The notes under the pieces are model-generated. The model saw only the letters and a program-made list of their open reading frames with translations. It had not been told where the DNA came from and made no database searches. A DNA stretch of 64,000 nucleotides, taken from Oscillospiraceae bacterium (GTDB lineage Bacteria > Bacillota > Clostridia > Oscillospirales > Ruminococcaceae). The stretch covers positions 91,232 through 155,231 of the forward strand of contig WQXO01000006.1 of the NCBI GenBank assembly GCA_009784825.1. The letters run 5' to 3'. The position numbers were made by a program, and so were the translations under genes. Each line of letters starts with the position of its first letter. Position 1 is the first letter of the stretch. Positions 18,201-26,263 of this stretch are shown here, piece after piece.

Positions 18201-18507
18201 GTGTAATGTTTGCGGGCGTTCCGAATTTTTTGCCCGAACGGAACAGGACATTGCCCGCACCCGTACCTGTATGTTCATCTCTGACGTCCCACTCACCTGT
18301 AAACGTGCCATTCTCATTGGCATACATAGTTGCTGTTCCTTTGTCTTTCCAGTATTCAAAATCCCAGCTACCCGGTGAGCCAATATTAAAGAGTCCGTTT
18401 GTAGTTCTTGTTACAGCACCACTGCTCTCCATAACAACAAACGTCGACGGCAGTAATAATAACACCATCGCAAATGTAACAATAAACGATATTAACTTTT
18501 TCTTCAT
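15205..18507 (-). CDS. cell-wall anchored GH11 endo-1,4-beta-xylanase with Cys-rich repeats
   Basis: A secreted protein of 1100 residues. The start was set at 18507 (AGAGGAGG just upstream), giving a clean signal peptide. Residues about 35-265 are a GH11 xylanase: VEWYIIDSWG carries the nucleophile Glu142, and FCAEAYGSAGSA, an exact match to the second GH11 signature, carries the acid/base Glu241. Some 550 residues of Cys/Thr/Gly-rich repeats follow (recurring THATHTNYAGNC..VTC and C-x2-C units), then a Thr/Pro linker and a beta-domain of about 170 residues. The C-terminus has NPNTG, a hydrophobic helix and RKRK, the layout of a sortase signal. It should cut xylan at the cell surface. The Cys-rich stalk on a GH11 enzyme is unusual. 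Confidence 0.85.
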   Translation of the reverse strand: MKKKLISFIVTFAMVLLLLPSTFVVMESSGAVTRTTNGLFNIGSPGSWDFEYWKDKGTATMYANENGTFTGEWDVRDEHTGTGAGNVLFRSGKKFGTPANITHPYTYYDEIILKYDATHEPLDKNSLLCVYGWTTDAVDTVEWYIIDSWGDYAKGRATNPFITKYADYTIDGGTYELYVSTERDGEPSIFGDNDTFLQYIAIRTERRTGGGTVSVSEHFDEWERQGLNISGALYEVSFCAEAYGSAGSAFVTALYLEYGDTVLCSCTARTAADCTVCEFCNTGIAGAEHMAGPPDDCNAGLKCSNCAVMVIAVGTPCTPSSANCIECMVCGRQTNGGTHVWSTSGDCSDCDRCTTTPFDSHQNSGRTGGVCTGAVICARAACNVQIEPAGTCLWSTTDCKACTVCTATRTAFCANGTLKCAACQTACTHDFDSGTGGSNCKLCTICLLIDSAQTPCTECADCQCDHSSCGTLATDCTKHGCGADKASASHATHTNYAGNCANAVLCGNSTGAGTCPVVRLPVQTSHTNGSQTQANCTTAITCDRAGCTQISTAAGTHATHTNYAGNCNTAVTCGNTIVGGTCAAVILAAQTGHTAAGVQTDCQADVLCSRTGCTQVAIAAIAGGHIPDEYPGTCLSAITCSRTDCTQEALPGNASHAWGPATGTPATCTDAGTSETACTRSGCTVVSTTTPAALGHSFGEWTRVGDTNEWERICVRSSCSERETQIVENGDPDCDHEFDGSEDVTKLPTCSELGERTVSCWKCTAFVIESIAMISHTESSLLTTAATCLTNGREYTECTECEFEMSSTPINALGHDFGTSKNNGTHECDRAGCTVTENCSPNTAGATCSTCGYLTPTGTTTTPTDPGTTTPTTPTTPTTPTTPSTPGNDVVMDDDVIEDKVILDILKSDEPVIDLSKVDGSVISEDMLQAIKENGVDVEVVLENGFSFTIVADSITANAAAFDLNIEVYVNDKATTIDKVKLPANSIVIAPDFSGKFGFEIEFTFTAAQLAEAGIDGNNAKLFYINKDGIVTDLGKAKLNADGSVTFTIDSASYYVLSEEAPVEENPNTGVIVGVTAVILAGATIGISRKRKVYNSMIKL

Positions 18508-18550
18508 ATTTTCCTCCTCTTTTTCCTTTATAAGGAAATACTTTTCCATA

Positions 18551-18579
18551 ATTGTAACATACTTAGTATTTTTAGTCAA
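18551..18579 (-). promoter_or_regulatory. SigA promoter of the xylanase gene with upstream direct repeats
   Basis: On the minus strand TTGACT, a 17-base spacer and TACAAT, 44 bases before the ATG. Just upstream are two ACATGGTA copies with a 20-base period (18580-18587 and 18600-18607), a possible activator or operator site. Confidence 0.7.
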
Positions 18580-18645
18580 TACCATGTATGCTAAATGCGT
18601 ACCATGTTTAATACATAATCGTACAATTAACGATAAATTATGACC

Positions 18646-19626
18646 TCAGCTCCTCCCCCGAAATGCATCCCGGCACATTCTGTCAATGCCTAATTCTGCC
18701 CTCCACATAAGCTCTCTCTCCGCCTTTGTCGGGTCAGACCAACATTGTGCAGCGTCCCCCGAACGCCTTTCAGCGAACCTGTAAGGCACATCAACCCCTG
18801 TGACCCGCTTAAACGTCTCAACCATTTCCAAAACCGAATACCCCCTACCCGTCCCGAGGTTATACACGGCGACACCTTTTTTCATGTTATTGAGGGCGGA
18901 AATATGCCCCTTCGCCAAATCCACAACATGGATATAATCCCGAACACAAGTCCCGTCAGGAGTATCATAATCGTTTCCATATATATTCAGATACGGGATT
19001 TTTCCTGTTGCCGCCTGTAATATAATCGGCATGAGATTATTCGGAATGCCGTTGGGGTCTTCCTTTAATTTACCGCTTTCGTGAGCCCCGACAGGGTTGA
19101 AATACCTCAGCAGGGTTATCTCCCACTCATTATCCGAATTATATAAATCACCGCAGATTTTCTCAATTATCAGCTTTGTCCGCCCGTAAGGATTAATTGC
19201 AAAAAGCGGCATATCCTCGGTAACAGGGACTTTTTCGGGGACACCGTAAACCGTCGCCGACGAGCTGAACACCAACCTTTTACAATTATACCGACCCATT
19301 ACCTCAAGTAAATTAACCGCCCCGAACACGTTGTTCATGTAATACTTCAAAGGCTCACTAACGCTCTCCCCAACCGCCTTATACCCCGCAAAGTGAATTA
19401 CATGAGATATGTCATTTTCACAAAAAATCTGCTCTATTTTCGATTTATCGCAAATGTCCGCTTCATAAAACCTAAAGCCCTTACCGGAAAGCTGTTTTAT
19501 CATGTCGATTACAGCGGGTTTAGAATTAGAAAAATCATCAACAACAACTATGTCATACCCGGAATTTAATAATTCAACACAGGTATGACTGCCGATATAC
19601 CCGGCACCGCCCGTCACAAGTATCAT
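18646..19626 (-). CDS. galE: UDP-glucose 4-epimerase
   Basis: A 326-residue short-chain dehydrogenase-type epimerase that interconverts UDP-glucose and UDP-galactose. The NAD motif TGGAGYIGSH opens the protein, SSSATVYG carries the catalytic serine region, and YGRTK is the YxxxK pair. RYFNPVGAH and RDYIHVVDLA are characteristic of GalE. The length is normal. Its 3' end faces the upstream region of the xylanase gene with about 70 bases between stop and promoter. Confidence 0.93.
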   Translation of the reverse strand: MILVTGGAGYIGSHTCVELLNSGYDIVVVDDFSNSKPAVIDMIKQLSGKGFRFYEADICDKSKIEQIFCENDISHVIHFAGYKAVGESVSEPLKYYMNNVFGAVNLLEVMGRYNCKRLVFSSSATVYGVPEKVPVTEDMPLFAINPYGRTKLIIEKICGDLYNSDNEWEITLLRYFNPVGAHESGKLKEDPNGIPNNLMPIILQAATGKIPYLNIYGNDYDTPDGTCVRDYIHVVDLAKGHISALNNMKKGVAVYNLGTGRGYSVLEMVETFKRVTGVDVPYRFAERRSGDAAQCWSDPTKAERELMWRAELGIDRMCRDAFRGRS

Positions 19627-19647
19627 AAATCATAACCTCGCTTAAAT

Positions 19648-20172
19648 TTATTTATACATGATTTTCGATGAATTCAGCTTGTCGTTAACCCCGCACCAGA
19701 ACCCTAAGTGGCAAGCAGGTATGGTTAAGGTATAGAACCCCAAAAACACAAACGGAGCGAAAGGCAGTATAACAAGCTCCTCACCCGTAAGCAACAGCGA
19801 CAAAGGATAAACTGCCCCGCTTATAATTCTAAAAACACCTGCGTTTACAATACCGAGCATGAATAATATTGTCGGGACTATCGAAATTACAAAAAGGATT
19901 ACCCCCACAATCATCCACCGAAACTTCGGAACACTTTCCACCCGTTTATTAAGTAATGCAGCATGCTCGGTCATGCCGTCCTTATAAGCGGGAATGAACA
20001 CCAACGACAAATATATCACTGCGGCGAATAACGCCGCCATGCTCATTATTGCCACACTCATAGCGAACCCGCCTAACGAAATCATCATAATCGTCGCCAT
20101 TAAATTGCCCATCACCATATAACCTATACCGAGCAATAATAGTTTTAGGAATGATTTTCTTTTAAACTGCAT
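19648..20172 (-). CDS. four-helix membrane protein, unknown
   Basis: A 174-residue integral membrane protein with four to five predicted helices and a short basic N-terminus (MQFKRKSF). The start at 20172 is chosen because AAGAGG lies at good spacing; the frame to 20250 would overlap the divergent small gene. It lies 21 bases upstream of galE and may share its transcript. No family is recognised. Confidence 0.6.
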   Translation of the reverse strand: MQFKRKSFLKLLLLGIGYMVMGNLMATIMMISLGGFAMSVAIMSMAALFAAVIYLSLVFIPAYKDGMTEHAALLNKRVESVPKFRWMIVGVILFVISIVPTILFMLGIVNAGVFRIISGAVYPLSLLLTGEELVILPFAPFVFLGFYTLTIPACHLGFWCGVNDKLNSSKIMYK

Positions 20173-20214
20173 AATTTGCCTCTTTCCGCAAAAAATATAA
20201 CGAGGTGAATTTAA

Positions 20215-20409
20215 ATGATTAACAGAAACGATAAAATGAGGAAGCTGCACGGTAACAGTGCAAGGGTTAACCCCAACAACCGCATAAACCCTTTATTTGA
20301 AAATGTAACGATTAATAAATACGAAACTAATCGCTACGGCAGGCTCAACGCTTTATTCGATAACGACGCCGAGCAGGGTAAGCAGGAAGTCGACGATAAC
20401 GAAAAATGA
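20215..20409 (+). CDS. small hydrophilic protein, unknown
   Basis: A 64-residue protein beginning MINRNDKMRKLHGNSARV, rich in Asn and Arg, with an acidic tail. GAGGTGAA precedes the ATG at correct spacing, and a hairpin terminator with a T-rich tail follows six bases after the stop, so it is a monocistronic unit of normal build. It is divergent from the membrane-protein gene. No family is recognised. Confidence 0.55.
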   Translation: MINRNDKMRKLHGNSARVNPNNRINPLFENVTINKYETNRYGRLNALFDNDAEQGKQEVDDNEK

Positions 20410-20414
20410 AACCG

Positions 20415-20442
20415 GGTGTGTCTTAATTAAAAAAGACACACC
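20415..20442 (+). terminator. intrinsic terminator
   Basis: Perfect 10-bp stem GGTGTGTCTT / AAGACACACC with an AATTAAAA loop, followed by ATTTTCT. Its position also allows it to end the minus-strand gene on the other side. Confidence 0.8.
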
Positions 20443-20447
20443 ATTTT

Positions 20448-21227
20448 CTATTCGTTTATTTTATTATCACTTACAATATTATCCATAACAATCCACGCTT
20501 TTTCTAAGTTCGCCGCCGCCTTGGCTTCGGATATATTTGCCGCCCCCATATTCATACGGACTGCGATAAACATATCCTCGCTTTCCTCGTCGGTCAGCCC
20601 TGCTGCCAACGCAAGCGGCGTGCCTTTTACGCTGTAGAAAACACTGTCGATTACATTAGGGTCATCGGGATAACGCTCATGAAGATTATGGAAAAAGCGT
20701 TCCAACTCGGGTTCAGTGTCCCCTGCGATTAACTCAAAAGCACCCCTGTCCCCCATAATTATTAACGCCTCACCCTCCTGCATTTCCCCGAACAGCTTAA
20801 TGGTATTCCCGTGAATGGTGTCAGCGGCAACCCCATAGTTTTCATAAAGGGTGATAAAATAATTAGAAACGTGGATTTTCCCGTTCCCGTCAAAATCGGG
20901 AGTGTATAACTCAAACGCTTCCTCTATACTGCCCATTTTCAAAAACAGAACAGATGAAGCGTCTAAGGTTGTCCCGATTGTTAAAATCCTTATGTCACCT
21001 ATTTCCTTTGCAACAATCGAAAATATTAAAAATGCGATTACAACCGCAAAAAAAGCCGCAACGATTACATAAAACTTGTTGTGATAAAAAAAGTTTTCCA
21101 CCGCCGCCTTACCCTTAGGCATAACGTAAGCATTGGGCTTCTCCTCGGAGAGAATTTCACTTTCCTCCTCCTCGATTAAGCCCTGCCTAAGTTTTAATAA
21201 TTCACGCTTATCATTATTGTCTGACAT
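20448..21227 (-). CDS. single-pass membrane protein, unknown
   Basis: A 259-residue protein with a 55-residue acidic cytoplasmic N-terminus, one strong hydrophobic helix (FYVIVAAFFAVVIAFLIFSIV) and an extracytoplasmic domain of about 180 residues. GTPLALAAGL and MGAANISEAKAAANLEKAW near the end recall proteins related to solute-binding folds, but I do not recognise a family. It follows lysS by 11 bases and is likely cotranscribed with greA-lysS. Confidence 0.6.
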   Translation of the reverse strand: MSDNNDKRELLKLRQGLIEEEESEILSEEKPNAYVMPKGKAAVENFFYHNKFYVIVAAFFAVVIAFLIFSIVAKEIGDIRILTIGTTLDASSVLFLKMGSIEEAFELYTPDFDGNGKIHVSNYFITLYENYGVAADTIHGNTIKLFGEMQEGEALIIMGDRGAFELIAGDTEPELERFFHNLHERYPDDPNVIDSVFYSVKGTPLALAAGLTDEESEDMFIAVRMNMGAANISEAKAAANLEKAWIVMDNIVSDNKINE

Positions 21228-21238
21228 ACTTCATTTAC

Positions 21239-22669
21239 CTATAACGGCTTCATCGTCGGGAACAACAGCACATCTCTTATTGACGCACTGTCGGTCAATA
21301 ACATAACCAACCTGTCCACCCCTAAGCCCAATCCTCCTGTAGGGGGCAGCCCGTATTCTAATGACAGAATATAATCCTCGTCCACATCTGCATCGGCACC
21401 CTGAGCCCTCTTTTCATTCACCTGCTTCTCGAAGCGAGCCCGCTGGTCGTGCGGGTCATTAAGCTCGGAGAAAGCGTTCCCGAATTCGCAGGCGTTTATG
21501 AAAAACTCGAACCGCTCGGTGAAATCCGGGTCATCAGCTTTTCTTTTGGCAAGTGGCGAATTCTCCACCGGATAATCGTAGATTATCGTAGGCTGGATTA
21601 ACTTATCCTCCACATGCTCCTCGAATAAAGCGATTAACTCGTTGCCTTTTACGCCGGTTTTTCCGGTGTAAAGCTCAACTGATTGACACATGGTCATCCG
21701 CTTCCACGGCTTACCTAATGCAATTTCCACCCCATTGTAAACTACCGTGTCAGAGCCGCAGATTTTCTTACACAAATGGCGGTACATATCCTCAATTAAA
21801 TCCATAATCCCAAAATAATCGGTATACGCTTGATATAACTCAATGGAGGTGAATTCCGGATTATGAGTGGAGTCCATTCCCTCATTCCGGAAAATCCTGC
21901 CCACCTCATAAACCTTGTCAAACCCGCCGACGATTAAGCGTTTGAGGTATAACTCGGTTTCAATCCGCAAAAACATCTTTATATCGAGTGCGTTATGCTT
22001 GGTTATGAAAGGGCGTGCCGCCGCCCCGATTTCCAAGGTATGCAGAACAGGCGTGTCTACTTCAAGAAACCCCAATCCATCTAAATAAGCACGGATTTCC
22101 CGTAATATCAATGACCGTTTAACAAACACATCCTTAACATCGGGATTGGCGATTAAATCAAGATACCGCTTTCTATAACGCTCTTCCTTATCACGCAAGC
22201 CGTGGTGCTTCTCAGGTAACGGGTGCAAGGACTTTGCGAGCAGGGTCATCTCCTTAGCGTGAACCGATATTTCCCCCCGCCGAGTTCTGAACACGAAGCC
22301 TTTTAAGCCAACCATGTCACCTAAGTCCCACGTCTTGAATTCATTAAATAACTCTTCGCCCACATCGTCGATTTTCACATATACCTGAATCCGTCCGCTC
22401 GAGTCACGAATATCAATAAAATTCGCCTTACCCATGTCCCGCCAGCTCGTTATCCTGCCCGCAATAACAACATCCTTGTTTTCCAAATTATCGAAGTTAT
22501 CATGGATATTTTCTGCAAGTGTATCCACAGGATATTTAGTCTGTAAATAGGGGCTTTGCCCTTGTGATTTAAGGGCGTTGAGCTTCTCGGTTCTTAATCG
22601 GTTCTGCTCTTTTAATCCGGCAAGAATTTCCTCTTCAGTCAACTCCGGTGCAATTACGTCACTATTCAT
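21239..22669 (-). CDS. lysS: lysyl-tRNA synthetase, class II
   Basis: A 476-residue class II aminoacyl-tRNA synthetase. An N-terminal OB-fold tRNA-binding domain (DVVIAGRITSWRDMGKANFIDIRD) is followed by the catalytic core with motif 2 RIFRNEGMDSTHNPEFT and motif 3 GLGLGVDRLVMLL. It charges tRNA-Lys; a tRNA-Lys(CTT) gene lies at 39 kb in this window. The protein is slightly shorter than the usual 490-500 residues. It sits behind greA, a common Firmicutes arrangement. Confidence 0.95.
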   Translation of the reverse strand: MNSDVIAPELTEEEILAGLKEQNRLRTEKLNALKSQGQSPYLQTKYPVDTLAENIHDNFDNLENKDVVIAGRITSWRDMGKANFIDIRDSSGRIQVYVKIDDVGEELFNEFKTWDLGDMVGLKGFVFRTRRGEISVHAKEMTLLAKSLHPLPEKHHGLRDKEERYRKRYLDLIANPDVKDVFVKRSLILREIRAYLDGLGFLEVDTPVLHTLEIGAAARPFITKHNALDIKMFLRIETELYLKRLIVGGFDKVYEVGRIFRNEGMDSTHNPEFTSIELYQAYTDYFGIMDLIEDMYRHLCKKICGSDTVVYNGVEIALGKPWKRMTMCQSVELYTGKTGVKGNELIALFEEHVEDKLIQPTIIYDYPVENSPLAKRKADDPDFTERFEFFINACEFGNAFSELNDPHDQRARFEKQVNEKRAQGADADVDEDYILSLEYGLPPTGGLGLGVDRLVMLLTDSASIRDVLLFPTMKPL

Positions 22670-22696
22670 TATTCATTATTCCTTATTAATTATTAA

Positions 22697-23167
22697 TTAT
22701 TTTGAAATCTCCAAAATCTCATACCGTGTTACTCCTGCGGGAGCTTCCGCATCGACTTGGTCGCCGACCTTCCTCCCCATGCAGGCACTGCCCACAGGAG
22801 ACTCGTCACTGATTTTTCCGGCTTTCATATCGACTTCCTTTGAACCCACCATCCACAAATCGAGAATTTTATTATTATCGAGGTTCTTGATTTTTATTTT
22901 ATTACCGATTTGAACCTCGTCAGTGGTCAAACTCTCCGAGTCGAGAATTTCCACATTCATCAGCGTATTTTCTATTTGAGCGATACGGGCTTCGATAATC
23001 CCCTGCTCGTTTTTCGCCTCATCGTATTCCGAGTTTTCCGAAAGGTCGCCGAAGGATAAAGCAATTTTAATTTTCTCTGCGACTTCACGCCGCCGAACGG
23101 TTTTTAAAACCTCAAGCTCCTCTTCTAATTTTTTAAGTCCCTCTTGCGTTAAGATTGTTTTAGGCAT
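22697..23167 (-). CDS. greA: transcription elongation factor GreA
   Basis: A 156-residue factor that rescues backtracked RNA polymerase by stimulating transcript cleavage. The N-terminal coiled-coil (TQEGLKKLEEELEVLK) has the acidic tip DLSENSEYDEAK, and the C-terminal FKBP-like domain contains SPVGSACMGRKVGD. Length and motifs are typical. It is followed by lysS after 27 bases of A/T-rich short repeats. Confidence 0.95.
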   Translation of the reverse strand: MPKTILTQEGLKKLEEELEVLKTVRRREVAEKIKIALSFGDLSENSEYDEAKNEQGIIEARIAQIENTLMNVEILDSESLTTDEVQIGNKIKIKNLDNNKILDLWMVGSKEVDMKAGKISDESPVGSACMGRKVGDQVDAEAPAGVTRYEILEISK

Positions 23168-23198
23168 TAATGTGTCCTCCTCAAGTTATTTAAATCTA

Positions 23199-24443
23199 TT
23201 ATGTAATTGTTTCTATTATTTCAAATGCTTTTATGATATACGGGTCGGTTATTTCCGTTATGTTTTCAAGCTCTGCCAGCCTGCTTAACTCATATATGGT
23301 TTCGCCTCCCGTATCGATGGCATAATCCGGGGCAATCCCCACACCGGCATATTCAAAATCCGTCGGTCTGATTTGTGCAATCGTCATCAGCACCCCGCTT
23401 AAATCCTTGAACCTGTGCAGGGTTTGAAGTGTGGCGTCCCCCATTGTATTATTCCCGACGATTATCGAACCTGCAAAAGTTTTCAGTGATGCCGCCATAA
23501 GCTCGGGCGTTCCCGAGGTCGCTGAATCCGCCATAATTATCACAGGAACGTCAACGGTTTTTTCACCGGTGGTTGTTATAAAATCGTTAGTGAGATTATT
23601 CCGCAATTGTGTTTGGGCAATCAGCTCACTTCCGATAAACGGACTGAGAATTTCACCGAGATTATCGTAATACCCGCTTGTTACCTGCCTCACGTCGATA
23701 ACAATCGCTTTGGTTTGCCGGGGTTCTTCCTCGTCGAAAGCGGGTTCGCCCACATGCTCAAGAACCGCCTGCAACGCCGAATTAAACTGCTCTGCCGTAA
23801 GCTTATTAAACGAGATTATGCGAATGAAGCCCACATTATTCACAACGGCATATTCAACCGAAACCACCTCAATCGCCTGCCGAACAAGAGGATATCCGAA
23901 AACCTCACCCTCCCTTTGAACGGTTATGTGAACTCGTGTCCCCTCCTCACCCTCAAGCAGCTTTATTGCGGCGTCCGTACCAATGTCAAGCACGTTGTTC
24001 CCGTCGATTGAAATAATGGTGTCGCCCTTTTGAATGCCGACAGCCGCCGCAGAAGTCCCGTAATACACCTCGGAAACAACAACGTAACCACTGTCCTGCT
24101 TCTCGGGAATAATCCCGCAGGTTATGACCTCACCCTCCTGTGTTATAAGAAACTCGGAATATTCTTCCTTTGTCATATACACAGTATTCTTATCGCCAAT
24201 TCCCAAAATATACCCGTTGAATATTCCGTAGGCAATCTGAGAATCGTCAATAATGCCGGGATAGTTGTTGCGGACAAATGCGTCAATTTCCTGTAGCTTC
24301 GAGCTGATTTCGTCACGTTGGGTGAACCCGGGAAAACGCTCATTGTACATGTTGAACGACACCGTCCAGGTTACAACAAACGTAACCGCACAGGCTATGG
24401 CTATTAAGCTGACGCAAACGCCCACCGAAACTTTTTTATTCAT
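23199..24443 (-). CDS. S41-like PDZ protein next to ftsEX, probably inactive peptidase
   Basis: A 414-residue CtpA-like protein: N-terminal membrane helix, a PDZ domain (about residues 90-180, GIQKGDTIISIDG) and an S41-type core. In active S41 enzymes the nucleophile lies three residues before the Glu of SASASE and the general base is Lys in GKGxVQ. Here the equivalent residues are Gly311 (in SGTPE) and Asp336 (in TMGDATLQ), with identical spacing between them, so both catalytic positions look lost. It follows ftsE-ftsX, where Firmicutes normally have a coiled-coil hydrolase activator and then an active CtpA. The start at 24443 is preferred; the longer frame would read through a palindromic repeat. 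Confidence 0.7.
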   Translation of the reverse strand: MNKKVSVGVCVSLIAIACAVTFVVTWTVSFNMYNERFPGFTQRDEISSKLQEIDAFVRNNYPGIIDDSQIAYGIFNGYILGIGDKNTVYMTKEEYSEFLITQEGEVITCGIIPEKQDSGYVVVSEVYYGTSAAAVGIQKGDTIISIDGNNVLDIGTDAAIKLLEGEEGTRVHITVQREGEVFGYPLVRQAIEVVSVEYAVVNNVGFIRIISFNKLTAEQFNSALQAVLEHVGEPAFDEEEPRQTKAIVIDVRQVTSGYYDNLGEILSPFIGSELIAQTQLRNNLTNDFITTTGEKTVDVPVIIMADSATSGTPELMAASLKTFAGSIIVGNNTMGDATLQTLHRFKDLSGVLMTIAQIRPTDFEYAGVGIAPDYAIDTGGETIYELSRLAELENITEITDPYIIKAFEIIETIT

Positions 24444-24464
24444 CGTAATGTTCTGCTCCTTAAC

Positions 24465-24487
24465 GGGCGAATGCAGTTCGCCCCTAC
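24465..24487 (+). repeat. palindromic CCCCTAC element, copy a
   Basis: GGGCGAA / TTCGCCC stem followed by CTAC, in the 57-base gap between ftsX and the S41-like gene. Confidence 0.8.
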
Positions 24488-24500
24488 ACAATTCATGTTG

Positions 24501-25409
24501 TTATACCCTTAAATGTTTCCCCATACTCATAATTATTCCTGCCGCGCTTAAAACCGCACCCGCAGTACAATTAGCGGCAAGCACATACCATATTACCTCG
24601 TTAAACTCAATTAAATTCGAGAACTCCAACGCCTGCCACAATGTCATATCACCGCTGAACACAGTCATCACGGATTCATACGCTAACTTGGTTAAAATCC
24701 ACGAAACCGCCCCCGCAATTACACCAATGAACATCCCCTCAATGAAAAAAGGAATCTTCACGAATGCGTTGGTGGCACCCACATATTTCATTATATTAAT
24801 TTCCTGCCGACGTGAAAAAACGCTGGCTCGCGAGGTATTGTAAATTATAACAAGGCTGACTATGATTAGTGCGAGAATAACCGCACTGCCTATAACTGTT
24901 AATGTTGTCCGCACGCCGATTAAAAACTCTGCAAAGTCATACGGGGCACTGACTTTTATAACCCCCTCAACACCCCTGAACTCGTTGACCGCTGACGAAA
25001 TCATGGTTAAGTCATTAACCGTGACAATATGCGTATTCGGCATGGGGTTATAGTCCATGTTGCCGTAAATCGTGTAATAATCGGGATAGTTGTTCTGCCA
25101 ATCGTCCCACGCATCCTCTTTTGAATAGAACCGCACTCCGCCCGCAGACACATATGCACTTTTCATAAGCGTTTCGGAAATTTCGGCAATTTCAATCGGG
25201 GTTAAGTCGCCTTCGGTATACACCATAACCTCATTTTTATTTTCGATAAACGACAATATGATGTTGATGTTCAAAGCCGCAAGAACTGCCAATCCCACTA
25301 ACAGCAGGCTCACCATTAATATGCAAAAGCTGGCGAAGGACATCATTCGGTTATACCATACCGAGGTCACTCCCTGTCTGACAAGGAATGTGAAGTTGTT
25401 CCATTTCAT
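24501..25409 (-). CDS. ftsX: cell-division ABC transporter permease FtsX
   Basis: A 302-residue four-helix permease-like protein: one N-terminal helix, a large extracytoplasmic loop (about residues 50-170), then three helices. VIIYNTSRASVFSRRQEINIMKYVGAT is the characteristic FtsX segment. With FtsE it couples ATP hydrolysis in the cytoplasm to activation of a peptidoglycan hydrolase outside. It follows ftsE by 12 bases. The usual hydrolase-activator gene is not next to it. Confidence 0.93.
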   Translation of the reverse strand: MKWNNFTFLVRQGVTSVWYNRMMSFASFCILMVSLLLVGLAVLAALNINIILSFIENKNEVMVYTEGDLTPIEIAEISETLMKSAYVSAGGVRFYSKEDAWDDWQNNYPDYYTIYGNMDYNPMPNTHIVTVNDLTMISSAVNEFRGVEGVIKVSAPYDFAEFLIGVRTTLTVIGSAVILALIIVSLVIIYNTSRASVFSRRQEINIMKYVGATNAFVKIPFFIEGMFIGVIAGAVSWILTKLAYESVMTVFSGDMTLWQALEFSNLIEFNEVIWYVLAANCTAGAVLSAAGIIMSMGKHLRV

Positions 25410-25421
25410 AATCCCTGCCTC

Positions 25422-26108
25422 CTAACCTTCGTTTTTCCCTTGAATATAATCATCGAAAACCACACAGCCGTCTTTAAGATTTATTATTCTTCCCCCGAAA
25501 TACTGAACCAAATCATGCTCGTGCGTCACCATTAAAACCGTAGTCCCGCATTTGTTAATGTCCATTAACAGCTCAACTATTTCATAAGACAGCCTCGGGT
25601 CGATGTTTCCGGTAGGCTCGTCCGCAATTATCAGCCCCGGGTCAGTCGCAAAAGCACGAGCAATGCCCACCCTCTGCCGCTCTCCGCCGGAAAGCTGCGA
25701 AGGATATGACTTGGCTCTGTCGGCTAATTTCACAAGGTTCAGCACATACGGAACACGCTGGCGAATGAACTTCTTGCTCCTGTCGGTGACACGCAAAACG
25801 AACGCAACATTCTCAAACACCGTCATATTCGGGATTAACCGGAAATCCTGAAACACCATTCCGATTGAACGCCGAAACTTAGGCAGCTTGCTTTTCTTCA
25901 TTTTAGACAGGTTGTAGCCGTTCACGAAAACCCGCCCCTTTGTGGGCAGCATTTCATGAGTGAGGAGCTTCAACAGTGTGCTTTTCCCCGCACCGCTGTC
26001 GCCTACTATAAACACGAATTCGCCGTCGTTGATGCGAATGTTGACATCGTTTAACGCTTCAACACCGCTCTCCCTATAATGAACATCGACGTTTTTCAGT
26101 TCTACCAT
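25422..26108 (-). CDS. ftsE: cell-division ABC transporter ATPase FtsE
   Basis: A 228-residue ABC ATPase with Walker A GDSGAGKST, signature LSGGERQRVGIARA, Walker B LIIADEPTG and the H-loop VTHEHD. Length and the ftsX partner downstream identify it as FtsE. It works at the division septum or in lateral wall growth through FtsX. Confidence 0.95.
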   Translation of the reverse strand: MVELKNVDVHYRESGVEALNDVNIRINDGEFVFIVGDSGAGKSTLLKLLTHEMLPTKGRVFVNGYNLSKMKKSKLPKFRRSIGMVFQDFRLIPNMTVFENVAFVLRVTDRSKKFIRQRVPYVLNLVKLADRAKSYPSQLSGGERQRVGIARAFATDPGLIIADEPTGNIDPRLSYEIVELLMDINKCGTTVLMVTHEHDLVQYFGGRIINLKDGCVVFDDYIQGKNEG

Positions 26109-26117
26109 TGTTACTCC

Positions 26118-26262
26118 AATTTACAATTGACAATTGACAATTGACAATTTCGGTATTCGCATCCGCGAAGATTTTTTATTATTTAACAACAAAGTCTGTT
26201 TTAACGCAGTTACTGTGAATTATACTAATTGTCAATTGTACATTGTACATTGTCAATTGTTC
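26118..26262. repeat. ACAATTG arrays flanking a hairpin unit
   Basis: Tandem ACAATTG/CAATTGT words lie at 26118-26150 and, inverted, at 26226-26262 in the ftsE-regulator gap. Next to the first array stands GGTATTCGCATCCGCGAA followed by a T run; a near-identical block recurs at 31634-31692. Confidence 0.75.
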
Positions 26263-26263
26263 G

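Noticed and set aside
24265..24843. A 192-codon plus-strand frame across the S41-like/ftsX junction
   Set aside because: It spans two supported genes on the other strand and has no ribosome binding site or recognisable domain.
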